Assembly: GCA_029260265.1 (NCBI GenBank)
Contig: JAJDDO010000024.1
Span: 310,001 to 374,000, forward strand
Length of the DNA: 64,000 nucleotides
DNA from: Phycisphaerales bacterium
Lineage (GTDB): Bacteria; Planctomycetota; Phycisphaerae; Phycisphaerales; UBA1924
Reading direction: 5' to 3'
This document shows, in pieces, positions 1 to 9,831 of this stretch. Under the pieces are notes generated by a model, which made no database searches, had not been told where the DNA came from, and saw nothing but the letters and a program-made list of their open reading frames with translations. Numbering within the stretch: position 1 is the first letter of the stretch; the number at the start of each line of letters is the position of its first letter. Both the position numbers and the translations under genes were made by a program.

Positions 1-35
1 TCGAGGCGTTTGCGGGGTACTTTGAGTGAAATAAT

Positions 36-64
36 GAAAAAATGCCCGGGATTCAGCCGGGCAT
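36..64 (-). terminator. Intrinsic terminator of ftsK
   Basis: Read on the minus strand just after the ftsK stop: a 7-bp stem (TGCCCGG/CCGGGCA) with a seven-base loop, followed by a run of T. This is a classic rho-independent terminator. Confidence 0.85.
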
Positions 65-93
65 GAAGGGTTATTCAAGCGAGAGGTGAATAT

Positions 94-3000
94 TCAGGCT
101 GCCGATCCCCCGGGCTGGGCTTCAGCCTCCTCTTCCTCCGTCTCATACTCATCCTCCTCGTACTCGTCCTCCGCTTCCTCTGTCTCATACTCGGCGAGTT
201 CTTCTTCGGAGATCGGGTTGCCGTCCTCGTCGACATACTCGAACTCCTCAGCCTCTTCCTCTTCCTCGCCATCGTCCGCTTCGTCTTCGATTTCTTCTCC
301 CTCTTCGTACTCTTCGTCTTCCTCATCATCCTCGTCCGTTTCGGCTACCTCTTCATACTCGTCTTCCTCTTCGCCTTCATCTTCATCTTCATCTTCGTCT
401 TCATCTTCTTCCTCGTACTCATCCTCTTCGTCGGCTTCCTCATAGTCGTCCGCCGGATCTTCTTCGATTTCGACCTCTTCGTCCTCAACGGTAGAGTGCA
501 CAACGACCGCGGCGGATGGCTCGGCGTCGGCCTCGAACGGAGCATCAGAAATATCATCGGCGTACTCTCCGCCCTCGGCCTCTTCATCTCCTTGCTCTTG
601 ATTGGTCTCGAACATCATCTCTTGATGCGGGTCTTCCGGATCTCTGTCCCCCGCCCGCGCTTCTTCCGCGACGAGTTCCTTCATCGCTTCCCATTCCTCG
701 ATCGAGATCTTGACATCGCGTGCGACCGATCCCTTGTGATCAGAAATGATCCCCGCGATGCCCATCAGGTCGATCAGGCGTGACGCGCGGGTGTACCCGA
801 TCGCCAGCCGGCGCTGCAAGAGCGATACCGATCCACGCTTGGTTTCCAGCACAATCTCGACCGCGCGATCGAACAACGGGTCTTCCTGCGCCGCCTTGAG
901 CGAGGCAGACGAGTTGTTGTCTGAAAGGTACAGCCGCTCTTCGTCAGGATCACCATCAGATTTCATCTGCACCAGCGAACGCTCGAAGTTCTGGGTCGAT
1001 ATGGTCTTGAGGAACTTGACCACCCGCCGGATCTCCTTGTCATCAACAAGCGTGCCCTGCGCTCGGCTGAGCTCGGTGCTCGACGGCGAGAGGTGCAGCA
1101 TATCGCCCTGCCCGAGCAGCAACTCGCCACCCTTCTGATCAAGCACAATCCGAGAGTCCATGCCCGAGGCAACCTTGAAAGCGATGCGGCAAGGCATGTT
1201 CGACTTGATCAACCCCGTCACCACATTGGCCTGCGGCCGCTGCGTCGCCAGAATCAGATGGATACCAACCGCACGCGCCTTCTGCGCGATGCGGATGATT
1301 GCACCCTCGACCTCTTTGTTGGTCATCATCAGGTCTGCGAGCTCGTCAATAATGAACACCATGTACGGCAGCTTCTTCGGGATCCGGATCGCCTGCTCGT
1401 CGGTCTCGATTTCGAGCCGCTCCTTCAGCTCGTCCCATTCAAGCTCGTTGTACCCTGCGATATCGCGGCAGCCCGCGCTGGCGAGCAGCTCGTACCGCTC
1501 GTCCATCTTGGTCACCGCCCATTCCAAAATCGCCGCGGCCTTGGGCATCTCGGTCACCACCGGGCACATCAGGTGCGGGATGTCCTTGAACTGCGACATC
1601 TCGACCATCTTTGGATCGACCAGCACCAGCTTGAGCTCGTTGGGCTTCTTGGTGTACAGGAACGACATAATGATCGTGTTCATACACACCGATTTACCCG
1701 AGCCGGTGGTGCCCGCGATAAGCATATGAGGCATCTTGGTGAGATCGGAAATCAGAGGCTCGCCCGCGGCGTCCTTGCCCAAGAACATCGGCAGCTTCAT
1801 GTCGCGGAAACGGTCATGGTTGGACATCAACTCCTTGAGCCGCACGCGTTCCTTGGTCGGGTTGGGCACCTCGACGCCGATGGTGTCACGCCCCTCCATG
1901 TTGGCGACCACGCGGATGTTGACCGCCTTGAGCGAACGCGCCAGGTCGCTCTCGATCGCGTTGATCTGCGCGACCTTTGTGCCTGGCGCGAGCCGGATGT
2001 GGTACAGCGTGATCGCGGGCCCGGATTCGATGTCCACCACCTCGCCGTTGATCTTGTATTCTTGCAGCGACGATTCCAACGCCTCCGCCTGCCCACGGAC
2101 AAGCGATTCGAGCCGCTCATTGAACCCAATCTCGGGCTCTTCGAGCAGGTCCATCCCCGGGAACCTGTACCCTTTGAGGTCCATCGCGTTCTGGAAGTCC
2201 GCCAGATCATCGTCGGTTGCCAGCTGCTTGTTGTCTTGCGCGAAGCGAACGGGGAGTTTGGCGATCTTGGCCTTGAGGTCATCGCGGTTGAACACCTGCG
2301 GAGCGCCGACCTCGTCCTCGTCTTCTTCGATCTCGTCGGCGGGCATCGGCACCGGGCGGACCACACGCTTGGGCTTGCGTTGCTTGGGCGTCGGCTGCTC
2401 TGGCTTGAGCTCAACCAGCTCGTTGTCAATATCGTTGGCGCGGACATACCGCACAGGCTTGGCCTTGCGGAGCATCCCCGTCAGCCCCGCGAGCAACCCC
2501 GAGCCCGCACGCCTCGAGTGGGTCGACGCGGTGGTCGTTGATGCATTCAGGCGCGATGCGGTCTGCCCCGCGAACTCGCCCGCAGTCGTGCCCGTCCTTG
2601 CAAGCGCCGGGTTGATCCGTGCCCAGATCGCCATCGGCACCGTCCAGAGATACCGGTCACACGAAACCAGAAGCCCGATCGTCACAAACATGCCCACCCA
2701 GAGCAGGGTCCCGCCCATGGCAAAGCGCGGCAGCATCTCCGCCGCGCCAACGAGCCCCAGGGTCCCGCCGAGCAAACCAGGAAGCGCACCGGCGTTGGGG
2801 AACACCGCGTTGAGCGCAACGCAAACAGCTGCGGTCAGTATCAACACCCCAAACCCGCGCACGATCGGCTGGGTCATGGGCCGGGCAATGATGCGGAGGG
2901 TCAACAGCGTCCCGGTGAATATCATGGGCACAACGATCCCGATTCCAAAGACCTTCAGCAGGGCGTAGGCAACATGGGCACCGATCGGACCGGTCCAGTT

Positions 3001-3210
3001 CGATGCCTTCTCGTTGCTCGGCCAGACCGCATGGCTCGGCGCATCGCCCGCATCAAAGCTCACCAGCCCGGCAAAGACAAACACCCAAAGAACCCCGAGC
3101 GCAATCCAACCCACACGCGCCGCGAGGATCTGCGTTTCCGAAGCCGGGTTCTTCCGGTCCTTGACTCGGTATGGACGGGACGATTTCTTGTTGCGTACAG
3201 ATTGTGCCAT
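94..3210 (-). CDS. ftsK: DNA translocase FtsK/SpoIIIE with long acidic C-terminal tail
   Basis: 1038-residue septal DNA pump that moves chromosome ends through the closing division septum. Hydrophobic membrane segments occupy roughly residues 30-200, then a linker rich in Lys/Pro. The motor has Walker A GTTGSGKS near residue 500, LVLVDPK, and Walker B VFIIDELADLMM. A winged-helix gamma-like domain (RGSVSLLQRRL, YTRASRLIDLM) lies at about residues 770-850; in the family it recognises KOPS-type DNA. Unlike usual family members, which end there, this protein continues for roughly 180 residues dominated by Glu and Asp with regular Tyr. The DNA for this tail is almost free of G on the plus strand, so antisense frames look like poly-Ser. 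It is divergent from yifB and followed by a terminator. No Shine-Dalgarno; TAGACG lies six bases before the ATG, a weak -10 candidate. Confidence 0.95.
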   Translation of the reverse strand: MAQSVRNKKSSRPYRVKDRKNPASETQILAARVGWIALGVLWVFVFAGLVSFDAGDAPSHAVWPSNEKASNWTGPIGAHVAYALLKVFGIGIVVPMIFTGTLLTLRIIARPMTQPIVRGFGVLILTAAVCVALNAVFPNAGALPGLLGGTLGLVGAAEMLPRFAMGGTLLWVGMFVTIGLLVSCDRYLWTVPMAIWARINPALARTGTTAGEFAGQTASRLNASTTTASTHSRRAGSGLLAGLTGMLRKAKPVRYVRANDIDNELVELKPEQPTPKQRKPKRVVRPVPMPADEIEEDEDEVGAPQVFNRDDLKAKIAKLPVRFAQDNKQLATDDDLADFQNAMDLKGYRFPGMDLLEEPEIGFNERLESLVRGQAEALESSLQEYKINGEVVDIESGPAITLYHIRLAPGTKVAQINAIESDLARSLKAVNIRVVANMEGRDTIGVEVPNPTKERVRLKELMSNHDRFRDMKLPMFLGKDAAGEPLISDLTKMPHMLIAGTTGSGKSVCMNTIIMSFLYTKKPNELKLVLVDPKMVEMSQFKDIPHLMCPVVTEMPKAAAILEWAVTKMDERYELLASAGCRDIAGYNELEWDELKERLEIETDEQAIRIPKKLPYMVFIIDELADLMMTNKEVEGAIIRIAQKARAVGIHLILATQRPQANVVTGLIKSNMPCRIAFKVASGMDSRIVLDQKGGELLLGQGDMLHLSPSSTELSRAQGTLVDDKEIRRVVKFLKTISTQNFERSLVQMKSDGDPDEERLYLSDNNSSASLKAAQEDPLFDRAVEIVLETKRGSVSLLQRRLAIGYTRASRLIDLMGIAGIISDHKGSVARDVKISIEEWEAMKELVAEEARAGDRDPEDPHQEMMFETNQEQGDEEAEGGEYADDISDAPFEADAEPSAAVVVHSTVEDEEVEIEEDPADDYEEADEEDEYEEEDEDEDEDEDEGEEEDEYEEVAETDEDDEEDEEYEEGEEIEDEADDGEEEEEAEEFEYVDEDGNPISEEELAEYETEEAEDEYEEDEYETEEEEAEAQPGGSAA

Positions 3211-3325
3211 ATCAAGCGTCTATCGACCAAACCATCGAAGATACCACAGAAATCTTCATTCGAACCAAGCCAAGAAAAGGGTGAAATTTATTCCAAACAC
3301 AGCCCAAACCTTCTTGTTTGTTTGG

Positions 3326-3331
3326 TATACT
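3326..3331 (+). promoter_or_regulatory. -10 element TATACT, probable leaderless start of yifB
   Basis: TATACT, then exactly six bases, then the ATG at 3338. There is no Shine-Dalgarno in between, so transcription probably begins at the start codon. Confidence 0.65.
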
Positions 3332-3337
3332 GTCGGC

Positions 3338-4906
3338 ATGTTGCCAAAGATTCATAGCTTCATTCTTCAAGGAGTCGATGCCTCGCCCTGCGAGATCGAG
3401 GTCGACCTCGACGATGCCCAGCTCCAGCGTGAGTTGATTGTTGGGCTGCCCGACGCCGCGGTGCGTGAATCGCTCGAGCGGGTCCGCGCCGCGGTCGCCA
3501 ACGCCGGGTACCCGATGCCTCAGGGGCGAACGCTGATCAACCTCGCACCGGCGGATGTCCGCAAAGAAGGCCCGATGTACGACCTGCCCATCGCGGTCGG
3601 GCTGCTTGCAGCCCAAGGGGTCATCCACCATCGTGCCCCGGTGGGGATTGCGAATGCTGGTGGGGATCTCTGCGAAGATGAATCGGTCGGGCTCGATCCA
3701 CGCCGGGCGTTGTTCGCCGGCGAACTCGCGCTCGACGGGCGCGTCCGCCCGATCAAGGGCGCGATCGCGATGGCGGATCTTGCGCTGTCGATGGGGCTCG
3801 ATGCGGTGGTCGTGCCGATCCAGAATGCGCCCGAAGCCTCGGTGGTGGAGGGCGTTCGGGTGTTCGGGGTATCGACGCTTGCCGAGGTGGTCGGGCTGGT
3901 CAACGGCGAGTTGCCGCTCGAGCCTTGCCCGCCGGTAGATGTCGAGGCGTTGCTGGCATCCGGAACCGCGCCGATCGACTTTGCCGAGATCAAAGGACAG
4001 GAGTCCGTCAAGCGGGCGTTCGTGATCGCAGCGGCCGGCGGGCACAACATCGTCATGCTCGGACCCGCCGGCACAGGCAAAACCATGATGGCCAAGGCGC
4101 TGCCCGGGATTCTCCCGCCGCTCACGGTCGAGCAGGCGATCGAGGTGACGCGGATTTATTCGAGTGTCGGCGAGCTCGATCCCAAAGAGGGGCTCGTGCG
4201 GGTGCGCCCTGTGCGATCCCCACACCACACCGCGAGCAGCCCCGCGATCGTCGGCGGCGGGGCGGTGCCTCGCGCGGGGGAAATCTCACTCGCCCACCAC
4301 GGGGTCTTGTTCCTCGATGAGTTGCCCGAGTTCTCTCGACCGGTGCTCGAAACCCTCCGCCAGCCACTCGAAGACCATGTGGTCACGATCGCGCGTGCGC
4401 ATGGTTCGGTGAAGTTCCCGGCCTCGTTTATGTTCGTTGCCGCGATGAACCCGACGCCAAGGGGCGATGTCGCGCCCGGCGAGATCGGTCAGCGTGAGAT
4501 GGATCGGTACCTGTCGAGGATCTCGGGCCCGCTGCTCGACCGGGTCGATCTGCATGTCGAAGCGCCCGCCGTCCCTTGGCGAGAGCTCTCGCAGGCCAAA
4601 ACCGGGACCACCACCGCGATGATGCGTGATCAGGTCCTGCAAGCGCGTGCGTTCTCTCATCCGAGGCAGGGCACCACGCCCAACGCCCGTTTATCCGGGC
4701 GTCAGCTCGATGTCATGATGGTGCTCGACGACAAGGCCAAGCTGCTGCTCGAACAGGCAATGACCCAACTCGGGCTCAGCGCACGGGCGTACGACAAGGT
4801 GAGGCGTGTTGCGCGAACCATTGCGGATATCCAGGGAGAGAAATCGGTGCTCGCTGAGCACATCGCCGAGGCGGTGCAATACCGGCTGCTCGATCGCCGC
4901 GTGTGA
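3338..4906 (+). CDS. YifB family Mg chelatase-like AAA+ ATPase (ComM homologue)
   Basis: 522 residues. An N-terminal S5-fold domain (SFILQGVDASPCEIEVDL) precedes an AAA+ module with Walker A GPAGTGKT near residue 245 and the YifB signature LAHHGVLFLDELPEF, then a C-terminal Mg-chelatase-type helical domain. In Gram-negatives ComM is a hexameric helicase promoting branch migration during natural transformation; that role is known of the family and not shown here. The open frame extends upstream to 3014, but ATG 3338 fits family length and the adjacent -10 element. It shares a 127-bp divergent intergenic region with ftsK. Confidence 0.92.
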   Translation: MLPKIHSFILQGVDASPCEIEVDLDDAQLQRELIVGLPDAAVRESLERVRAAVANAGYPMPQGRTLINLAPADVRKEGPMYDLPIAVGLLAAQGVIHHRAPVGIANAGGDLCEDESVGLDPRRALFAGELALDGRVRPIKGAIAMADLALSMGLDAVVVPIQNAPEASVVEGVRVFGVSTLAEVVGLVNGELPLEPCPPVDVEALLASGTAPIDFAEIKGQESVKRAFVIAAAGGHNIVMLGPAGTGKTMMAKALPGILPPLTVEQAIEVTRIYSSVGELDPKEGLVRVRPVRSPHHTASSPAIVGGGAVPRAGEISLAHHGVLFLDELPEFSRPVLETLRQPLEDHVVTIARAHGSVKFPASFMFVAAMNPTPRGDVAPGEIGQREMDRYLSRISGPLLDRVDLHVEAPAVPWRELSQAKTGTTTAMMRDQVLQARAFSHPRQGTTPNARLSGRQLDVMMVLDDKAKLLLEQAMTQLGLSARAYDKVRRVARTIADIQGEKSVLAEHIAEAVQYRLLDRRV

Positions 4907-5016
4907 ACGCTGGGAGATCCCGATGCGTAGGCATCTGCCCGTGATCTCCGCATGATGACCCAAAACCGGCTATCGTACGCCCTCGAAGTTTGATGAAGAG
5001 GGTAGATGGAGACCGG

Positions 5017-7026
5017 ATGAAACTTGCACACATCACACGCATCGGGCTCGCGTTGGCGGGCGTTTTTCTTCTTGGATGCTCCACGACAGGCACGGGCGCT
5101 CGCCAATCCAGGCTCGGAGATGCAACCAAGGTCGGCGCTGTTGATGAAGGGTTCCGAAGGGGCGGCGGCGCGTCCGAGCATTCGATCTTCGAACCCATTG
5201 ACTATCCATCGCCCAACGACCAACGCCTCGGCTCAGGAGCGCCGGGCCCGGGCTACTGGCAGCAGCGGGCGGATTACCGCATCGATGCCACCCTTAATCC
5301 CGAGAACGAATCGGTGCAGGTGACGATGCGCGTGATGTACTGGAACAACTCTCCTCACGAGCTCGACTACCTCTGGATGCAGCTCGAACAAAACCTCTTC
5401 ACCACAACATCCGAAGGCTCACGCTCACGCACGCCCGGCGGCGTGATGAAGGTGCTCGAAGATGAGTTTGACGGAGGGTACCAGGGCGTCACCATCTCCT
5501 CAGCGGGCAACCCTCTCGAGATGAAGGTGTACGACACGCTCGGGAGGGTCACATTGAAAAATCCGATCAGCCCACACTCGATCTTTGAGTTCGAGATGAG
5601 CTACGAGTTTGCGATCCCGCCTCACCTGCGTCGGATGGGCGCCGAGACGGTTGAGGATGGCAAGATCTTCGAGCTCGCCCAATGGTTCCCGCATGTGTGC
5701 ATGTACGACGATGTCAACGGGTGGAACACGATGCCGTACCTCGGCACGGGCGAGTTCTACACCAACTTTGGTTCGTACGATGTCTCCATCACCGCTCCGG
5801 ATACCTTCGTCGTTGCGGGCTCGGGCAAGCTGACCAACCCGGGCGAGGTGCTCAGTGAGCAACGCCGAGCTCGGATCGCGCAGGCAATGCAATCCGACGA
5901 GCCAGTCTGGATCATCACTCCAGAGGAAGCGGGCACCGATCAGTCTCCGGCGGCGAATGGTGCCAAAACCTGGCGATTCCATATCGACAACGCGCGGACC
6001 TTCGCGTGGGCAGCATCCGATGCATTTATCTGGGATGCGTGCGCAGCCAACATCTCAGACACCGATGGCAACCCCAAGACTGTGCTTTGCCAATCCTTTT
6101 ACCCCAAAGAAGCAACCGCATGGATGAGCACGCATGAGGATGGGGGGTCTTCGCGGGCGATCAAGCATTCCATCGAGTTCTACTCAGATTTTCTCTATCC
6201 CTACCAGTATCCGGTGATGTCCAACATCAACGGACCCGAGGGCGGGATGGAGTATCCCGGGATCATCTTCTGCGGCAGCCGCACCAATCCTGACGGGATG
6301 TTCGGCGTGACCGATCACGAGATCGGGCATGCGTGGTTCCCCATGTTCGTGGGTTCAGATGAACGCCGATACATGTGGCAAGATGAAGGGTTCAACACCT
6401 TTCTCAACCTCTACTCACGCGCCGCGTGGTCTGGCAACGAACCCGATGTGAAGCGGGCGCTCGAGCAAACCGCCCAGATCGCAGCAGCGGTGCATTCCCA
6501 GCCAGTGATGACCGCACCAGACAAGATCTGGCCAAGATGGACCGGGCGGCTCGCGTATCGCAAGCCGGGGCTTGGGTTGTACCTGCTCCGCGAGTTCATT
6601 GTCGGCCAAGAACGGTTCGATGTGGCTATGCGGAGCTATGTCAATCGGTGGGTGTTCAAGCACCCGCAGCCGAGTGATTTCTTCCGCACCATCAGCGACA
6701 GCGCCGGGATGGACCTCGACTGGTTCTGGCGTGGATGGTTCATGGAACCGGCGACGCTCGATCAGGCGATCTCCAAGGTCATCCGCGTCGAAGATGGCGC
6801 GGTGGTCGCGATCGAGAACCGAGGCGAGATGGTCATGCCCGTCGAGATGCTCATCGTCTATGAGAACGGATCAACCGAGCGGATCAAAGAGCCCGTCTCG
6901 ATCTGGCACGCGAGCGATCGTTGGCGTTCGGTGGTGAGAACCAAGGGGCGAAAAATCCGAAGCATCGTGCTTGATCCAGATGAAATCCTGCCGGATACAA
7001 ACCGCAAAAACAACACATGGAACTAA
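5017..7026 (+). CDS. M1 family zinc metallopeptidase, lipoprotein
   Basis: 669 residues. The start at 5017 is chosen for GGAG six bases upstream and because it gives a clean lipoprotein signal (MKLAHITRIG...LLGC, lipobox Cys near residue 21); earlier in-frame starts would spoil it. The gluzincin motif HEIGHAWF is near residue 435 and the third zinc ligand lies in WQDEGFNTFLN about 19 residues on; an N-terminal beta domain (residues 60-300) carries the substrate-binding GGMEYPGIIF loop, the M1 GxMEN-like motif. It likely trims peptides in the periplasm or at the outer membrane; the substrate is unknown. Confidence 0.92.
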   Translation: MKLAHITRIGLALAGVFLLGCSTTGTGARQSRLGDATKVGAVDEGFRRGGGASEHSIFEPIDYPSPNDQRLGSGAPGPGYWQQRADYRIDATLNPENESVQVTMRVMYWNNSPHELDYLWMQLEQNLFTTTSEGSRSRTPGGVMKVLEDEFDGGYQGVTISSAGNPLEMKVYDTLGRVTLKNPISPHSIFEFEMSYEFAIPPHLRRMGAETVEDGKIFELAQWFPHVCMYDDVNGWNTMPYLGTGEFYTNFGSYDVSITAPDTFVVAGSGKLTNPGEVLSEQRRARIAQAMQSDEPVWIITPEEAGTDQSPAANGAKTWRFHIDNARTFAWAASDAFIWDACAANISDTDGNPKTVLCQSFYPKEATAWMSTHEDGGSSRAIKHSIEFYSDFLYPYQYPVMSNINGPEGGMEYPGIIFCGSRTNPDGMFGVTDHEIGHAWFPMFVGSDERRYMWQDEGFNTFLNLYSRAAWSGNEPDVKRALEQTAQIAAAVHSQPVMTAPDKIWPRWTGRLAYRKPGLGLYLLREFIVGQERFDVAMRSYVNRWVFKHPQPSDFFRTISDSAGMDLDWFWRGWFMEPATLDQAISKVIRVEDGAVVAIENRGEMVMPVEMLIVYENGSTERIKEPVSIWHASDRWRSVVRTKGRKIRSIVLDPDEILPDTNRKNNTWN

Positions 7027-7057
7027 ACCGGTCAGTTGATTCATTCAGAAACACGGA

Positions 7058-7570
7058 TTAGAAAAACAGTACCGCGCCGAGAAGAACCACCACTCCGCCC
7101 ATAAGACCGGCGATCAGATCATCAAGCAGGATGCCCCATCCGCCCGCGATCTTCTGCATCGCACCCGCCGGCCAAGGCTTGAGGATGTCAAACGCGCGAA
7201 ACAGCAGGAAGCATCCGAGCAGCGTCATAACGGTCGATATCGTCGTGCCCACAAGCGCAACCGGGATCATCATCAGCGTGATGCACTGCCCCGCGGTCTC
7301 GTCGGCGACAACCTGCCCGGGGTCCTTGGACCACTTGGCCTCGGCATCAACGCCATAGACGATGCATGCTCCAGAATACACGACGAGCACAAGCCCAAGC
7401 ACGAGGTAGTAGATCCACCCGTACGCATCGCCGGGCCCAACTCCCGCCACGATCATCACGCCGGCAACGATCACCGGTGGGATCGAACCCCATGTACCAG
7501 ACGCCGGCTTGCGGTGTCCGAGCCCGGCGGTTGTCAGCATCCATTCAACGCCTGCGCTCATGGTGTTCAT
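7058..7570 (-). CDS. pgpA: Phosphatidylglycerophosphatase A
   Basis: Removes the phosphate from phosphatidylglycerol-phosphate to give phosphatidylglycerol. The 170-residue membrane protein shows the PgpA signatures GLGHRKPASGTWGS near the N-terminus, VADETAGQ in the middle and FRAFDILKPWPA followed by GGWGILLDDLIAG near the C-terminus, with several transmembrane helices. ATG 7570 is preferred because AGAAGGG precedes it; ATG 7597 is possible but lacks a site. It lies immediately downstream of pgsA, which makes its substrate, so the two form a two-step operon. Confidence 0.93.
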   Translation of the reverse strand: MNTMSAGVEWMLTTAGLGHRKPASGTWGSIPPVIVAGVMIVAGVGPGDAYGWIYYLVLGLVLVVYSGACIVYGVDAEAKWSKDPGQVVADETAGQCITLMMIPVALVGTTISTVMTLLGCFLLFRAFDILKPWPAGAMQKIAGGWGILLDDLIAGLMGGVVVLLGAVLFF

Positions 7571-7617
7571 GGTGTACCCTTCTGGTTTGCCGACCATGGT
7601 TGGATCGGTGTGTGGTT

Positions 7618-8436
7618 CTATTTTCTCTTGCCTTGCCCACCACTGGAAGCCTTCGGGCGTGCCTTGACGCCGGACTTGGTTCCATGCGTCGGCTTGCGGG
7701 GCTTCTTGCCTCGCATGACTTCGAGCATCTTCGCGTTGGTATCAATTGTGTGCTTGGCCGCCCGCCCGATATATGGGAAGATCGAAAGGATCGTGACAAT
7801 CACGGTCGCCCAGACGAGCAGCAAGATCACCGTTCGCTCAGATGAATCCGCGACCGGGTGCCCGAGGGCAACAAGCAGCAGCACCACGGGCACACACACC
7901 GATTGCAGGATCATCTTCAGCTTGCCGATTTTGATGGCGGAAAAATCCACCCCTTCGCCCTCGTACACGCCGCGGATGGTGGTGACGAGCAACTCGCGGG
8001 CGATCAACGCAACAACCATCCACCCGGACACCGCGCTGATCTGCATCGAGCCCTGTCCGGGGATCGTCGAGGTGAACCCAGGACCGGCGAGCATCACAAA
8101 CGCGCCGAGCACGAGGATCTTGTCCGCAAACGGATCCATGATCCGCCCGAACTTGGTGATCGCATCAAACTTGCGTGCGAGATGCCCATCGAGCGCATCG
8201 GTCAGGGCCGCGATGACAAACACCGCGGTGGCGATAATGAGGATGATCGTCGAATCATGCGCGAGATCCCCGAGCCGATCGCTCGGGCTCGGCGAGCTGC
8301 TCAGGGTTCTTGAGCGGACCACAGAGAGCAGGGCGACAAAGACCATCGCGAGAAAGACCCGCGCGAGGGTGAGCATGTTGGGGATATGAACCTTCGAGCT
8401 CTGCTGGGTCTGCATTATATTTTTGGGTGGTGCCAT
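7618..8436 (-). CDS. pgsA: CDP-diacylglycerol--glycerol-3-phosphate 3-phosphatidyltransferase
   Basis: Makes phosphatidylglycerol-phosphate from CDP-diacylglycerol and glycerol-3-phosphate. The CDP-alcohol phosphotransferase motif is complete: DALDGHLARKF, then GRIMDPFADK. There are about five transmembrane helices and a long basic, Lys/Arg-rich C-terminal tail (about 45 residues) that is unusual for the family. The chosen ATG (8436) has TACCAT seven bases upstream, a possible leaderless start; the open frame extends to 8511, and ATG 8415 is also possible. It is followed within about 50 bases by pgpA. Confidence 0.9.
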   Translation of the reverse strand: MAPPKNIMQTQQSSKVHIPNMLTLARVFLAMVFVALLSVVRSRTLSSSPSPSDRLGDLAHDSTIILIIATAVFVIAALTDALDGHLARKFDAITKFGRIMDPFADKILVLGAFVMLAGPGFTSTIPGQGSMQISAVSGWMVVALIARELLVTTIRGVYEGEGVDFSAIKIGKLKMILQSVCVPVVLLLVALGHPVADSSERTVILLLVWATVIVTILSIFPYIGRAAKHTIDTNAKMLEVMRGKKPRKPTHGTKSGVKARPKASSGGQGKRK

Positions 8437-8443
8437 AGCGGGT

Positions 8444-8449
8444 ATGGTA
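8444..8449 (-). promoter_or_regulatory. -10-like TACCAT before pgsA
   Basis: TACCAT followed by seven bases and the ATG at 8436. It lies downstream of the TPR-lipoprotein stop at 8512. Confidence 0.4.
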
Positions 8450-8511
8450 GTGGCCCTGCGCCGGGTATCCACCCCGTCAGCGTCCGATCGCCCCGCGATC
8501 GGGTGGGCCAC

Positions 8512-9759
8512 TCACGAGCCGGACGCTTCCTGGCTGCTCGGCTTCGAGTATCTGCGGAGCAGTTCGACGATTTTGGGTTGTTTCCGCTCGATCCGCAGGC
8601 TTGAACGCATCGCTGCGATCGCCCGCTGGCGTGCCGAACCGTCGACCTTGCCCGACCAGAGGTAGTTGTTCAACTCGCACACCGCCACGCCGTTGAGCGC
8701 AGGGTAATGCTTGTCGTCGTATTGCGAGGACGAAGTAAACGCCTCGAGCGCCTCATCGTATTGCTTGAGCCGGAACTGCCCCGAACCCAGACGCTCATAC
8801 GCGATCGCGGTCGGGTCAATTCTCACCAGCTGCTCGAGCGCGCCGACCATCTCGGCGTACCGCTTGAGCTGGTTCAATGACTCGGACATATTGAGCAGCA
8901 GCCCGGCAGTGGGGGCGTCGATCAGCTCGGCCGCCTGCTGGTATTCGATCACCGCGTCGCTGTGCTGATCAAGTGCAGCGAGCACATTGGCAAGGTGCAG
9001 CCTTGCCTGCCCGCTCGATGGGTCGTTGCGGGTTGCACGCTGTGCATAAGGCAACGCCTGCGAGCCCTTGCCCATCTCAAGCTGAACGATCGAAACACCG
9101 AGGTTGGCGTTGAAATCTGCTGGTCGGATCGACAACGCGCGGAGGTAGGCACGCTTGGATTCATCAAGCTGCCCGATCTGATGAAGGACCACCGCGTGCC
9201 GATATTGAGCGAGGAAGCTTCGAGGTTCCGCGCGGACCGCCGCAGCATACTGGCGTTCGGCGAGATCAAACTGCGCCAGCTCCATATAGATATCGCCCGC
9301 TTCGACAAACGCGCGGGTGAAACGCGGGTTGTAGGCGATCGCCCGTTCGAGCTCGGCGAGTGCCGCGACCAGATCACCGTTCGAACGGAACTCGACCGCA
9401 TTGGCCAACGATCGCTCTTCGCGTGTCTCGGGATTGAATCTTGGTTTGGTGCCTTCATCAACGAGTGTGATGGTGGGCGTGCCCTCGCCTTTGGATGGGC
9501 GTTCGTCGATGATCGCGGTCTGCTCGCCGGAGTGATCTGGATTGGCAGGCTGAGCAGCGGGCACAACGGGATCGTTGGTAATCGGCTGGCTCTCCATCCA
9601 TTCGCTCTGCGACTGGGCCTTCCGCTCTTGTTTTTCCTGAGCCCTCGCCTCGCGGCGTTCACGGATGGCTTGGCATCCGCCAGCGGACAAAAGGGTCGAG
9701 CCGATCAGGATCGCAAGGAGCGTGTGCGAGCGGACGATGGTTGCTGTGCGTGGTGTCAT
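8512..9759 (-). CDS. Tetratricopeptide-repeat lipoprotein
   Basis: 415 residues with a lipoprotein signal (LLSAGGCQA, Cys near residue 29), a charged linker (RERREARAQEKQERK) and a run of TPR motifs from about residue 120 to 370 (for example GDLVAALAELERAIAYNPRF, then FDLAERQYAAAVRAEP). TPR proteins are scaffolds; this one is probably periplasmic and its partners are unknown. The last 40 residues (LRRYSKPSS) are polar. Confidence 0.85.
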   Translation of the reverse strand: MTPRTATIVRSHTLLAILIGSTLLSAGGCQAIRERREARAQEKQERKAQSQSEWMESQPITNDPVVPAAQPANPDHSGEQTAIIDERPSKGEGTPTITLVDEGTKPRFNPETREERSLANAVEFRSNGDLVAALAELERAIAYNPRFTRAFVEAGDIYMELAQFDLAERQYAAAVRAEPRSFLAQYRHAVVLHQIGQLDESKRAYLRALSIRPADFNANLGVSIVQLEMGKGSQALPYAQRATRNDPSSGQARLHLANVLAALDQHSDAVIEYQQAAELIDAPTAGLLLNMSESLNQLKRYAEMVGALEQLVRIDPTAIAYERLGSGQFRLKQYDEALEAFTSSSQYDDKHYPALNGVAVCELNNYLWSGKVDGSARQRAIAAMRSSLRIERKQPKIVELLRRYSKPSSQEASGS

Positions 9760-9765
9760 AGGGTG

Positions 9766-9771
9766 ATCTTA
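9766..9771 (-). promoter_or_regulatory. -10 element TAAGAT, probable leaderless start of the TPR lipoprotein
   Basis: TAAGAT ends six bases before the ATG at 9759, with no Shine-Dalgarno between. Confidence 0.6.
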
Positions 9772-9831
9772 TCGGGGTTCTTGGGTGTGTACACTGAGGA
9801 ATACGAGAACGATTGTACGGAGGGTCGAAGA

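Noticed and set aside
86..445. Plus-strand frame of almost only Ser
   Set aside because: It is the antisense of the Glu/Asp-coding tail of ftsK (GAG/GAA become CTC/TTC; frame shift yields TCC/TCT).
1093..2541. 482-codon plus-strand frame
   Set aside because: Antisense to the conserved ftsK motor; its protein is Arg/His/Leu-rich without any domain.
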